Origin: M3007 sp040383605
GTDB lineage: Bacteria > Bacteroidota > Bacteroidia > Chitinophagales > Saprospiraceae
Assembly (NCBI GenBank): GCA_040383605.1
Contig: JBEIDF010000002.1
Coordinates: 1 to 64,000 of the forward strand
Direction: 5' to 3'
Length of the DNA: 64,000 bases
The first letter of the stretch is position 1, and every line of letters starts with the position of its first letter. Shown here piece by piece: positions 18,233 through 26,067 of this stretch. The position numbers and the translations under genes were made by a program. The notes under the pieces were generated by a model, which was not told where the DNA came from, made no database searches, and saw nothing but the letters and a program-made list of their open reading frames with translations.

Positions 18233-18691
18233 ATGATAAATAAAACAGCGCCCGACTTCACCCTTCGTGCCAGCGACAAATCGCAGGTGCAACTCAAAGA
18301 CTACCGCGGAAAGAACGTGGTGCTCCTTTTTTTCCCCTTCGCATTTAGCGGGGTATGTACCAAAGAAATGTGCTACCTTCGCGACAGCTTGAGCGAGTAC
18401 GAAGCGCTGGATGCACAGGTGCTGGCCGTGTCTGTGGACAGTTTATATGCATTAAATGCTTGGAACCTGGAACAAAAATTCACCTTTCCGTTGTTATCTG
18501 ATTTCAACAAAACCGTTTCAAAAAAATACGGCGTCCTGTACAAGGAATTTGTATATGAAATGAAAGGCGTTGCCAAACGCTCGGCTTTTGTGATAGATAA
18601 AGAAGGCGTCATCCGCTATGCAGAAGTGCTCGAAAGCGCAGGTGATTTGCCGAACTTTGAAAAAATTAAACAAACACTGACCGGCCTGTAA
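18233..18691 (+). CDS. Peroxiredoxin (AhpC/TSA family, AhpE/PrxQ-like)
   Basis: 152-residue thiol peroxidase that reduces hydroperoxides in the cytoplasm. Thioredoxin fold with the peroxidatic cysteine C42 in FPFAFSGVCTKEM; C47 is five residues downstream, the position of the resolving cysteine in 2-Cys PrxQ/BCP proteins. Downstream LAVSVDSLYALNAW and FPLLSDFNKTVSKKYGV are standard family blocks. ATG 18233 is chosen because the upstream in-frame sequence is repeat DNA. The clpS gene starts 10 bp after its stop, so the two probably share a transcript. Confidence 0.92.
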   Translation: MINKTAPDFTLRASDKSQVQLKDYRGKNVVLLFFPFAFSGVCTKEMCYLRDSLSEYEALDAQVLAVSVDSLYALNAWNLEQKFTFPLLSDFNKTVSKKYGVLYKEFVYEMKGVAKRSAFVIDKEGVIRYAEVLESAGDLPNFEKIKQTLTGL

Positions 18692-18701
18692 AAAAAGCGC
18701 C

Positions 18702-18998
18702 ATGCCACTCAAACCACAATGGGATGAAGAAGTGGATGTCCTGGTGGAAGACGACACCCTTTCAGACACCCCGTCCCGCATTATTGTATTCAACGATGAC
18801 CACAACTCCTTCGAGTGGGTCATTCAATGTTTTATGGAAATTTTGCAGCACTCCTCCGAACAGGCGGAGCAGCTCTCGCTTATTATCCATTTCAAAGGCA
18901 AGGCAACGGTAAAAACCGGCCCGAAGGACGAATTGCGCCCGCAGTACGAAGCGCTGCTCGATCGGGGCCTCTCGGCCGTGATGGATGATGCAGACTAA
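18702..18998 (+). CDS. clpS: ClpS, N-degron adaptor of the Clp protease
   Basis: 98 residues. ClpS hands proteins with destabilising N-terminal residues to the ClpA/ClpC-ClpP protease. The ligand-pocket motif is visible: N31-D32-D33 (VFNDDHNSFEWVI) and H63 (IIHFKGKATV), matching the E. coli N34/D35/H66 set; E. coli Y37 is replaced by H34. An acidic N-terminal extension (EEVDVLVEDDTLSD) precedes the domain. The neighbouring aat gene encodes the transferase that creates ClpS substrates. The stop codon TAA (18996-18998) is inside the 5-bp direct repeat flanking a palindromic element. Confidence 0.93.
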   Translation: MPLKPQWDEEVDVLVEDDTLSDTPSRIIVFNDDHNSFEWVIQCFMEILQHSSEQAEQLSLIIHFKGKATVKTGPKDELRPQYEALLDRGLSAVMDDAD

Positions 18999-19000
18999 GA

Positions 19001-19327
19001 GAGCATGTCTAAAATTATCTTTCTTGCTAATATGAAAGTCTTTTTCAGCCAACCTTCGTTCCTTTTTTCGCCGTAATTAGTCCCATTACGCCTGAAAAAA
19101 GCGCCTTGTCTGGCTAAAAAATCCTTTTCTTATTAGAGCATGTCTAAAATTGCATTTCTCGCTAATATGAAAGTCTTTTTCAGCCAACCTTCGTTCCTTT
19201 TTTCGCCGTAATTAGTCCCATTACGCCTGCAAAAAGCGCCTTGTCTGGCTAAAAAATCCTTTTCATATTAGCAGAGAATATAAATTTAGACATGCTCTTA
19301 GCAGAGAATATAATTTTAGGCAAGCTC
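19001..19327. mobile_element. Palindromic MITE-like element (family B, outer copy), interrupted by a second copy
   Basis: Starts GAGCATGTCTAAAATT and ends with the diverged inverted terminus AGGCAAGCTC. Removing the inserted copy at 19136-19297 plus one 3-bp duplication leaves exactly 162 bp. It is flanked by TAAGA at 18996-19000 and 19328-19332, so it appears to have landed on the clpS stop codon and duplicated it. Together with the inner copy it fills nearly all of the 365-bp gap between clpS and aat. Confidence 0.7.
19136..19297. mobile_element. Palindromic MITE-like element (family B, inner copy)
   Basis: 162 bp with near-perfect ends (GAGCATGTCT / AGACATGCTC) and inverted terminal repeats of about 37 bp extending to ...GCTAATATGAAA. 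The interior is also imperfectly self-complementary, with CGTAAT/ATTACG around the centre. Flanking TTA (19133-19135, 19298-19300) is a possible 3-bp target duplication inside the outer copy. The first 134 bp differ from the outer copy at only a handful of positions. No coding capacity. Confidence 0.7.
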
Positions 19328-19363
19328 TAAGAGCGCGTATCTAAACAAAACCCCAATTTTCCC

Positions 19364-20089
19364 GTGCCCTTATTCTGGCTTGATCCATCTGAACCGCCCG
19401 CTTTTCCGCCCCTCAACAAGGCGGACATCGGCGGTTTGCTGGCAGTCGGCGGTGATATTACGCCGGACTGGCTCACGGCGGCGTACCGGCATGGCGCGTT
19501 TCCCTGGTTTGAACACGACGAAGAGTTTTACTGGTATTCGCCCGATCCGCGTTGCGTGCTGTTCCCGGAGGAATTGCGGGTGCATAAAAGCATGCGTTCG
19601 ATTTTTAACCAGCATAAATTTCGCTACACGCTGGACACCTGTTTCGAGGAAGTCATGCTGGCCTGCGCGAATCGCGCGCGCGAGGGCCATCCGGGAACCT
19701 GGATTACCCCGCGCTTTGTCGAGGGCTACACTGAAATGTATCGCCTGGGAATCGGGCACTCCGTGGAGGTCTGGCAAGATGAGGAATTGGTAGGCGGCTT
19801 GTACGGCCTGGCGTTCGGACGGATATTTTGCGGCGAAAGCATGTTCGCACGAACAACCAATGCCTCGAAAGCCGGCTTTATCGTGCTGGTGCGCGCCCTG
19901 CAAAAACAAGGCTTTACCCTCATTGACTGCCAGCAGGAAACGGAACACCTGCTCAGCCTGGGCGCCCGCAGTATCCCGAGAACGGAATTCGCGGCGTATC
20001 TGAACCAAAATCAGTACCAACGCACGCTGGTCGGAAGATGGCGCTTCGACGCGGATTTAAACCTTGAAGTGCTTGAAATACAACCTTGA
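19364..20089 (+). CDS. aat: Leucyl/phenylalanyl-tRNA--protein transferase
   Basis: 241 residues with a GTG start. Aat transfers Leu or Phe from aminoacyl-tRNA to N-terminal Lys/Arg residues, producing primary N-degrons recognised by ClpS. Family signatures throughout: FPPLNKADIGGLLAVGGDI, HGAFPWFEHDEEFYWYSPDPR, GTWITPRFVEGYTEMYRLG, HSVEVWQDEELVGGLYGLAFG, FCGESMFARTTNASKAGF and LIDCQQETEHLLSLGA. Length is typical (about 230-245). It lies downstream of clpS, separated only by nested palindromic elements that probably inserted between formerly closer genes. Confidence 0.96.
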   Translation: MPLFWLDPSEPPAFPPLNKADIGGLLAVGGDITPDWLTAAYRHGAFPWFEHDEEFYWYSPDPRCVLFPEELRVHKSMRSIFNQHKFRYTLDTCFEEVMLACANRAREGHPGTWITPRFVEGYTEMYRLGIGHSVEVWQDEELVGGLYGLAFGRIFCGESMFARTTNASKAGFIVLVRALQKQGFTLIDCQQETEHLLSLGARSIPRTEFAAYLNQNQYQRTLVGRWRFDADLNLEVLEIQP

Positions 20090-20188
20090 AAATTCGGCGG
20101 GTTGGGCGGGCAGGCTTAAAATTTCTTTAAAACAGGCGATTTCTGCCGGATACTCCTTATGTTAGCGTGGTATAAAAACCCTGACGTT

Positions 20189-21976
20189 ATGAATCGCGTA
20201 TTTTTCCGGTATCATACCTTCCTGAAAACTGCACTGGGCGCCCTGTTGCTGGCGCCCGTCGCGCGCCTCCACAATGCCGTCCCCGGCCCCCTGCCGGAAC
20301 CGGAAATCGTGGCCGCCGCTTTTCCCAAAGACTACTTTGAGCGCCCGGTCGAGGACCAACTCCGCCTGACGGGCACCTTCGGCGAATTGCGCGCCAATCA
20401 CTTCCATTCCGGTGTGGATATCAAAAGTAAAACCGGCAAGTCCGGCCAGCCGGTGCTGTCAGCGGCGGAAGGCCATGTCGCAACCATCAAGGTACAAGCC
20501 GACGGCTATGGTAATGTGCTGTATATCAAGCACCCCAACGGCTATACCACCGTGTATGCCCACCTCGACCGCTTTGCCCCGGCAATTCAAAAGTACGTGC
20601 GGGAAGAACAATACAAACGCGCGCGCTTCGAAGTCACGCTCTCGCCGCCCGCCGCTATGTTCCCGGTAAAACGCGGACAGGAAATCGGCAAACTCGGCAA
20701 CTCAGGCAGTTCCACCGGCCCGCACCTGCACTTCGAAATCCGAAATACCGCAACCCAAAAGGTACTGAACCCGGAATTATTCGGCCTGCCGGTCGCCGAC
20801 CGCACCCCGCCCGAAATCCGGGATATGAAAATTTATTTCCTCAATGATTACCGCGAAGCACTCTTCGAAAAAGCCCTGCCAGTCGAAAAACGCCCCGATG
20901 GAACCTACCACCTGAAGGGCGGCGACACGCTGCTCGTCAGCTACGACCGGGTCGGGTTCGCCGTGAAAGCCTACGATCGAATGGATTATCTGCGGAATGA
21001 CAACGGTATTTATGGAATTACCCTCGATGCAGACGCGGAAAGGGTGTTTGACTGGCGCATGGACGACCTGGATTTTGACGAAACGCGCTATATGAACGCG
21101 CATGCCGACTACAGCGCAAAGCAACGCTTCGGCGCCTGGTTTCACCGCTGCTTTATCCTGCCCGGAAACCGCCTCTCCAATTACCGCCGAACGCCCACGC
21201 TGGGCGCCGTCCAACTCTACCCAAACCGATTGGTCAAAATGACGCTCAAAGCGGTGGACGCCAACGGCAATACCGCTTCGATTACTTTCTGGGCGCAGCG
21301 CACGGTCGCAACGGACATCATTTCGCAACCGGCTTTCGATTACCTGTTGCCCTGGGATGCGGAGAGCCGCATTGACCTCGATGGCTTAACCCTCGTGCTG
21401 CCCAAAGGCGCGCTGTACGAAACGCTGCCGTTTCTCTACCTCCGCCGCCCGGAAAAACCCGCCGGCGCCTGGTCGCCCGTGCATCAAATCCACCATAAAA
21501 ATACGCCGATCCACACCGCCTTTCAACTAAAAATCAGCCCAAGTGTGCCAATTCCCGAAAAATTGCGCCCCAAGGCCCTGATCGCCCGCGTGGGCGGTAC
21601 CCGCCCCGTCAGTTACGGCGGCAGCTGGCAGGAAGGGCAGCTGGTTACCCGCACGCGGGAATTCGGAGATTTCTGCATGCTGGTTGATACGATCCCGCCG
21701 GCAATCGTGCCGGTGACCTTCGAACGGGATATGCGCAAGCGCAACGCTATGTCATTCCGGATCCGCGACAACTTTGGCGCCGCCGGCCCGGCCGACGATC
21801 CGCGCTACACCGGCACCATAGACGGCCAGTGGGTGCTGTTTGAGTACGACGCCAAACGCAATCGCCTCACGCACACGTTCGACAGCCGCACCAAACCGGG
21901 CGAGCACACGCTCCGCTTAACCGTGACGGACGATCGCGGGAATATTTCCGTGTATGAAAAGAATTTTTTGCGATAA
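20189..21976 (+). CDS. M23 family metallopeptidase (LytM/lysostaphin-like), exported
   Basis: 595 residues from ATG 20189 (an in-frame ATG at 20159 is also possible). An N-terminal hydrophobic segment (LKTALGALLLAPVA) suggests export to the periplasm. The M23 zinc site is intact: H73 and D77 in HFHSGVDIKSK, H179 and H181 in GPHLHFEI, with H125 in VYAHLD. The enzyme should cleave peptidoglycan cross-bridges, or act as an endopeptidase during wall remodelling. A ~400-residue C-terminal region of beta-rich sequence, including Ig-like PGEHTLRLTVTDDRGN, is characteristic of long Bacteroidota M23 proteins and has no assigned role. Stands alone; the next gene is convergent. Confidence 0.9.
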   Translation: MNRVFFRYHTFLKTALGALLLAPVARLHNAVPGPLPEPEIVAAAFPKDYFERPVEDQLRLTGTFGELRANHFHSGVDIKSKTGKSGQPVLSAAEGHVATIKVQADGYGNVLYIKHPNGYTTVYAHLDRFAPAIQKYVREEQYKRARFEVTLSPPAAMFPVKRGQEIGKLGNSGSSTGPHLHFEIRNTATQKVLNPELFGLPVADRTPPEIRDMKIYFLNDYREALFEKALPVEKRPDGTYHLKGGDTLLVSYDRVGFAVKAYDRMDYLRNDNGIYGITLDADAERVFDWRMDDLDFDETRYMNAHADYSAKQRFGAWFHRCFILPGNRLSNYRRTPTLGAVQLYPNRLVKMTLKAVDANGNTASITFWAQRTVATDIISQPAFDYLLPWDAESRIDLDGLTLVLPKGALYETLPFLYLRRPEKPAGAWSPVHQIHHKNTPIHTAFQLKISPSVPIPEKLRPKALIARVGGTRPVSYGGSWQEGQLVTRTREFGDFCMLVDTIPPAIVPVTFERDMRKRNAMSFRIRDNFGAAGPADDPRYTGTIDGQWVLFEYDAKRNRLTHTFDSRTKPGEHTLRLTVTDDRGNISVYEKNFLR

Positions 21977-21997
21977 AAAAGCGTCGCCGGCCGGTTG

Positions 21998-22903
21998 CTA
22001 TTTTTCCGGTTCCACCCGGTAACCCTCCGCGCGCAGGAGGGCGATCACACCCCGCGGGCCGCCCAGATGGCCCGCACCAACGGCAAACAGGGTCGGCGTT
22101 TCTTTCATCAGGCGCCGCATAACCGGTATCCAATTCTGGTTGCGGCGGGTCAGCAACAATTCTTCGAATCGGGCCATATCCTGACCTTCCTCTACGACCA
22201 TGGACTGCATTTTCGAGATGTCTTCCGCGCGATACAATCGGAGCATATCCTTATATGCACCGGCGTCGCGCTCGCCGCTGCGCAGTGTTTCCACCAACAT
22301 GCGGGCCTGGGCGTCGTAGGGGATGCTGTCAAACACGCCAATCTGGTAGGCGGCGGTTTCCAATCCTGCCGACGCCAGTTTTCGCTTGCGCGCCAGTTGA
22401 TACAGTTCCATTTCCACGGAGGTCATGCGGCTGTTTTGGAGATTTTCTTCTTCATTGGACAGCATCATGCTGAGAAACATCGGTTTCAGGCGCTCAAGCA
22501 TGCCCATAGACATCCCTTGCTCTGTCATTTTTGACTGCACGAACGCGTAATCCTCGGCGTTCAGCAGATCGCGCAGCGTCTTGCCATCGCGCATGAAGGC
22601 CTTGGTGATCAGGCTGAATTGTTTACCCAGGTTGGTCATTTCCCGCATATCTATTTCAAAGGCCACGCGCTTGCTGCGATCCAGCGCGGCAAGCAGCGGC
22701 TCGGAAAAGGTTAGTTCCGCCTTTGGAATCAGGTGGATCGTGCCGTACAAATAGGAAGGCTTAGACAGGCCGTTGCCGCTGATTTTCCAGAGCAGGGCGT
22801 TGTCGGTGGGAACCAGTTGGTCGGGGGTATAGACGGCTTTTTGCGCGCCGCCACAACCTGCGGCCAGGAAAGCGGGGAATAGCCAGAAAAAAAGTTTGCG
22901 CAT
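21998..22903 (-). CDS. TraB/GumN family lipoprotein
   Basis: 301 residues. A signal peptide ends in lipobox LAAGC with C17 as the lipidation site. TraB/GumN signatures are LLWKISGNGLSKPSYLYGTIHLIP near residues 38-62 and the C-terminal TLFAVGAGHLGGPRGVIALLRAEGYRVEP. Members share a fold related to TIKI-type metalloproteases, with conserved GxxH motifs (both present: GTIH, GAGH) that may bind metal, but no activity is proven for bacterial forms. Convergent with the M23 gene, divergent from the TIGR04282 gene 93 bp away. Confidence 0.9.
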   Translation of the reverse strand: MRKLFFWLFPAFLAAGCGGAQKAVYTPDQLVPTDNALLWKISGNGLSKPSYLYGTIHLIPKAELTFSEPLLAALDRSKRVAFEIDMREMTNLGKQFSLITKAFMRDGKTLRDLLNAEDYAFVQSKMTEQGMSMGMLERLKPMFLSMMLSNEEENLQNSRMTSVEMELYQLARKRKLASAGLETAAYQIGVFDSIPYDAQARMLVETLRSGERDAGAYKDMLRLYRAEDISKMQSMVVEEGQDMARFEELLLTRRNQNWIPVMRRLMKETPTLFAVGAGHLGGPRGVIALLRAEGYRVEPEK

Positions 22904-22996
22904 GCGGAGTGGATAGGCGGTGTTTGGTACGTGGAGTAGGGGGTATTGGTACTATGAATGAGATGATTTTAAACGTTTTCTCCCGCCAAATGTTCC

Positions 22997-23611
22997 ATGA
23001 GCGTGGAAGAAACCTTGCTCATTTTTATCAAAAATCCGGTCTTAGGCCGGGTAAAAACCCGCCTCGCAGCAGCACTTGGCGCTGAAGCGGCCCTGGCGGC
23101 GTACCAGGAACTGCTTGCCTACACCCGGGCAGTCGCGACCCGAACTGCCTGCCGCCGCCGGCTGTATTACAGCGATTACCTTCCGGAGGCCGACGAGTGG
23201 CCGACGGATTTGTTCGAAAAACACCTGCAATCGGGCGCCGACTTGGGCTTGCGCATGGCCAACGCATTTGAAAGCGCCTTTGAAGCGGGCGCCGACCGGG
23301 TCTTGATTATCGGCAGCGATTGCCCCGGTATCACGCCGGAGATCCTCGCCGAAGGGTTTGACGCCTTGCACGCGTGTGATTTCGTGCTGGGGCCAAGCGC
23401 CGACGGCGGATATTACCTGCTGGGTATGCGCCGATTTCAGGCGGCGGTATTTGAAGGCATCGCATGGAGCAGTCCGACCGTTTGCGCGGAGACGCGCCTG
23501 CGGATGCAGGCCCTGGGGGGCGACTGCAGGATGCTGCCGGTCTTGACGGATATTGACACCGAGGCGGATTGGAACGCCATCGGCCGTCGGGTGGGGCTAT
23601 TTCCAGAATAA
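22997..23611 (+). CDS. TIGR04282 family transferase (DUF2064, nucleotidyl/glycosyltransferase-like)
   Basis: 204 residues. GT-A-like fold of the rSAM/selenodomain-associated transferase 1 family: LLIFIKNPVLGRVKTRLAAALG at the N-terminus (nucleotide-binding loop), VLIIGSDCPGITPEIL with the metal-binding acidic motif, and FVLGPSADGGYYLLGM. Some members act in arsenosugar biosynthesis; no arsenic genes lie nearby, so the substrate is unknown. Its last 15 bases overlap the 3' end of the convergent ABC permease gene. Confidence 0.88.
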   Translation: MSVEETLLIFIKNPVLGRVKTRLAAALGAEAALAAYQELLAYTRAVATRTACRRRLYYSDYLPEADEWPTDLFEKHLQSGADLGLRMANAFESAFEAGADRVLIIGSDCPGITPEILAEGFDALHACDFVLGPSADGGYYLLGMRRFQAAVFEGIAWSSPTVCAETRLRMQALGGDCRMLPVLTDIDTEADWNAIGRRVGLFPE

Positions 23612-24919
23612 CCACTTGCCAATTTCGCGGAGCGTCACCTTTTTTCCATACATCAAAATGCCGATGCGGTAGATACGGCCGGCCAGCCAGACGAAGAAGA
23701 ACGCGCTGGCCACTACGAGCGCCAGCGAAATGGCCACCTGCCACCAGGGCGGATTAAAAGCCATTCGGAACGGCATCACAATCGGGGAGAACAGCGGAAA
23801 AATGGAGGCAAAAACCATCAGCCCGGAATCCGGGTTCCGCATGCCTGCAAAGGCCGTAATATAAAAGGCGAGGATAATCGGCAGCGTCACCGGCAAAGTC
23901 AGCGCCTGCCCCTCGCCCAGGTCGTCGCTCATCGCCGAACCGATCGCGGCGAACAGCGAAGAGTAGATAAAATACCCGCCGAGGAAGAAGATGATAAAGG
24001 AAAAAATGATCAGCGGCCAATTTTGCCGGCTCAATTCCGCCAACAAACGAAACTGTGCGCTTTCCATCGCTTCCGGATCTATTTGCGGCATTTGCCCCGG
24101 CCCCATGGCCGGCTGCATCTGCCCGGCGTCCAGTCCGCCCAGCACAGGAACCAGCAACGTAACCAGCGTGCTGAGGACGACCCAGGCGAGCACCTGCGTG
24201 AGGCCGACGGCGCCCGCACCCAGAATTTTGCCCAGCATCAAATCGAAGGGTCGGACCGAGGACATCATCACCTCCACAATCCGGTTAGTTTTTTCCTCCA
24301 TGACGGAGCGCATGACCATTTGTCCGTAAAACAGCACCATAAAAAACATGATGAACGCCATAACCGCCCCGATCGCCAGGCCAATATCCGCCGTGTACTT
24401 GCTTTCATCCTCGCCGCTGGCCGTAATGCTTTCCGGATCAATGGACACCTCGGTTTTGAGGTCTTCCAGACTGGTTTTGTCCAGATTCAGCGCGGTGATT
24501 TTGTAGTCGCGTATTTTATCGCTGATGGCCTCTTCCATCGCGGTGCGCTTTTCCGGCCCGATCTTTTGGTCGGAATAGTAATACAGGGTAAATTCTTTTT
24601 CGCGCACATTGCCGATGGGCGGCACCCGCAGCACGCCGTCGTATTGTTCGGCGGCAACAGCTTCTTTCAGCGTTTCCAGGCTTTTATTTTTTACGATGCT
24701 ATAGCGCAGGCCTTTTTCATCTGCCAGTTGCCCCAGGACGCCGGCTTCGTCCAGGACGGCCACTTTCAAGCCGCCCCCGCCTTCGTAGCTGCTCAAGCCC
24801 ACAATAACCAGGATATAGATCAGCAGCCCGATCGGCGCCATCAGGGTGCCGAGGATGAACGAGCGTTTGCGTACGCGGGTGATATATTCCCGCCAGACGA
24901 TGAGTTTAAGTTTTGACAT
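23597..24919 (-). CDS. ABC-2 type exporter permease (NatB-like)
   Basis: 440-residue inner-membrane permease. One N-terminal helix (SFILGTLMAPIGLLIYILVIVGL) is followed by a ~150-residue extracytoplasmic domain, then five or six helices beginning at IGLAIGAVMAFIMFFMVLFYG. The conserved motif MRSVMEEKTNRIVEVMMSSVRPFDLMLGK is typical of NatB/ABC2_membrane_3 proteins. It lies 48 bp downstream of the ATPase gene and they form a two-component exporter. NatAB pairs export Na+ or unknown drugs; specificity cannot be inferred. Overlaps the end of the convergent gene by 15 bp. Confidence 0.92.
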   Translation of the reverse strand: MSKLKLIVWREYITRVRKRSFILGTLMAPIGLLIYILVIVGLSSYEGGGGLKVAVLDEAGVLGQLADEKGLRYSIVKNKSLETLKEAVAAEQYDGVLRVPPIGNVREKEFTLYYYSDQKIGPEKRTAMEEAISDKIRDYKITALNLDKTSLEDLKTEVSIDPESITASGEDESKYTADIGLAIGAVMAFIMFFMVLFYGQMVMRSVMEEKTNRIVEVMMSSVRPFDLMLGKILGAGAVGLTQVLAWVVLSTLVTLLVPVLGGLDAGQMQPAMGPGQMPQIDPEAMESAQFRLLAELSRQNWPLIIFSFIIFFLGGYFIYSSLFAAIGSAMSDDLGEGQALTLPVTLPIILAFYITAFAGMRNPDSGLMVFASIFPLFSPIVMPFRMAFNPPWWQVAISLALVVASAFFFVWLAGRIYRIGILMYGKKVTLREIGKWLFWK

Positions 24920-24967
24920 ACGATGAGGTGATTCGCAAAATGAATAGGTACGCGTGGTGTATATTTA

Positions 24968-25891
24968 CTACGCGTTGGGGCGCTCCGGGGCTGAGCCTTC
25001 TACCCGCCGGATGAATATCTCATTGAAGGTGGGCAGGATTTCCGCAAAATAGCGGATCCGTACGTGTCGGTCGAGGAGATAGCGCAGCAGCGCGTCGCTT
25101 TGCGATTCCTGTTCCAGTTGGACGATGGCAGCGGCGCCGTCAGTTTTCACGAGTTGAAAGCGATCAGCGAAATCTTCCGGCAGGCTGCCTTCGGTTTCGA
25201 TGCGGTATCGGTTTTGTTTGTAGTCGTTTTTGATATCGGCTACCGCGCCGTACAACACGTTTTTGCCGTGGTTGATCAGGACGATATGGTCGCACATTTC
25301 CTCCACCTGTTCCATGCGGTGCGTGGAAAAGATAATGCTGGTTCCTTCCCGGTTGAGGCGGGTGATTTCGTCTTTAATAATCGCCGTATTGATGGGATCG
25401 AGTCCGGTGAACGGTTCGTCGAGAATAAGCAGCGGGGGGCGGTGCACGACGGTGGCGATGAACTGGATTTTCTGTTGCATCCCCTTGGAGAGCTCCTCAA
25501 TTTTTTTATTCCACCAGCTCCGGATATCGAATTTATCGAGCCAAAAATAAATTTCTTTTTTAGCGGCGGCCTCGCTCAGTCCCTTGAGTTGGGCCAGGTA
25601 GAGGAGATGCTCCCCTACTTTCATTTTTTTGTACAGGCCGCGTTCTTCCGGCATGTAACCGATTTTTTCCGGCGATCGGGCGTTTAGCCGTTCGCCGCGC
25701 AGCAGGATATCCCCCGCATCAGGCGCCGTAATCGTGGTGATCATACGGATCAGGGAAGTTTTTCCGGCGCCGTTCGGGCCTAACATCCCAAAAATACTGC
25801 CTTCCGGCACTTCCAGGCTGAGGTGATCCACGGCGGAATAGGCGCCATAAGTTTTTACAACGTTTCGAATCGAAAGGATGGAGGTGGACAT
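24968..25891 (-). CDS. ABC transporter ATP-binding protein (NatA-like)
   Basis: 307 residues. Walker A GPNGAGKTSLIRM, signature-region IEELSKGMQQKIQF, Walker B PLLILDEPFTGLDP and H-loop STHRMEQ are all present. The ~80-residue C-terminal extension (from about 225, KNDYKQNRYRIETEGSL) matches DUF4162, frequent in ABC-2 exporter ATPases. First gene of the two-gene unit with the permease at 23597-24919; the ATP-binding subunit of that exporter. Confidence 0.94.
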   Translation of the reverse strand: MSTSILSIRNVVKTYGAYSAVDHLSLEVPEGSIFGMLGPNGAGKTSLIRMITTITAPDAGDILLRGERLNARSPEKIGYMPEERGLYKKMKVGEHLLYLAQLKGLSEAAAKKEIYFWLDKFDIRSWWNKKIEELSKGMQQKIQFIATVVHRPPLLILDEPFTGLDPINTAIIKDEITRLNREGTSIIFSTHRMEQVEEMCDHIVLINHGKNVLYGAVADIKNDYKQNRYRIETEGSLPEDFADRFQLVKTDGAAAIVQLEQESQSDALLRYLLDRHVRIRYFAEILPTFNEIFIRRVEGSAPERPNA

Positions 25892-26004
25892 ATCGGTGTT
25901 GTTATAAGCGCGTATCGGCGATTGGCTGCCCCGGCAAAAAGGCGCCGTTTTTTACTTGGTGATAAAATCCCCGACTGGTGCTTTATTTTAGGGCTAAAAG
26001 TAGG

Positions 26005-26012
26005 TACTTTTG
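26005..26012 (+). promoter_or_regulatory. -7 element for the aldehyde dehydrogenase gene
   Basis: TACTTTTG matches TAnnTTTG. The -33 region about 20 bp upstream (TTTATTTTAG) is T-rich but lacks a clean TTG. Predicted transcript start near 26018, about 50 nt before the ATG. Confidence 0.4.
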
Positions 26013-26067
26013 AGGCGTCTAACAACAAATTATTCGCTCAATTTATGCAAAAAACCGACGACGCGAT

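Noticed and set aside
18999..19363. Insertion sequence remnant with coding capacity
   Set aside because: No frame in this stretch resembles a transposase; length and palindromy fit non-autonomous elements.
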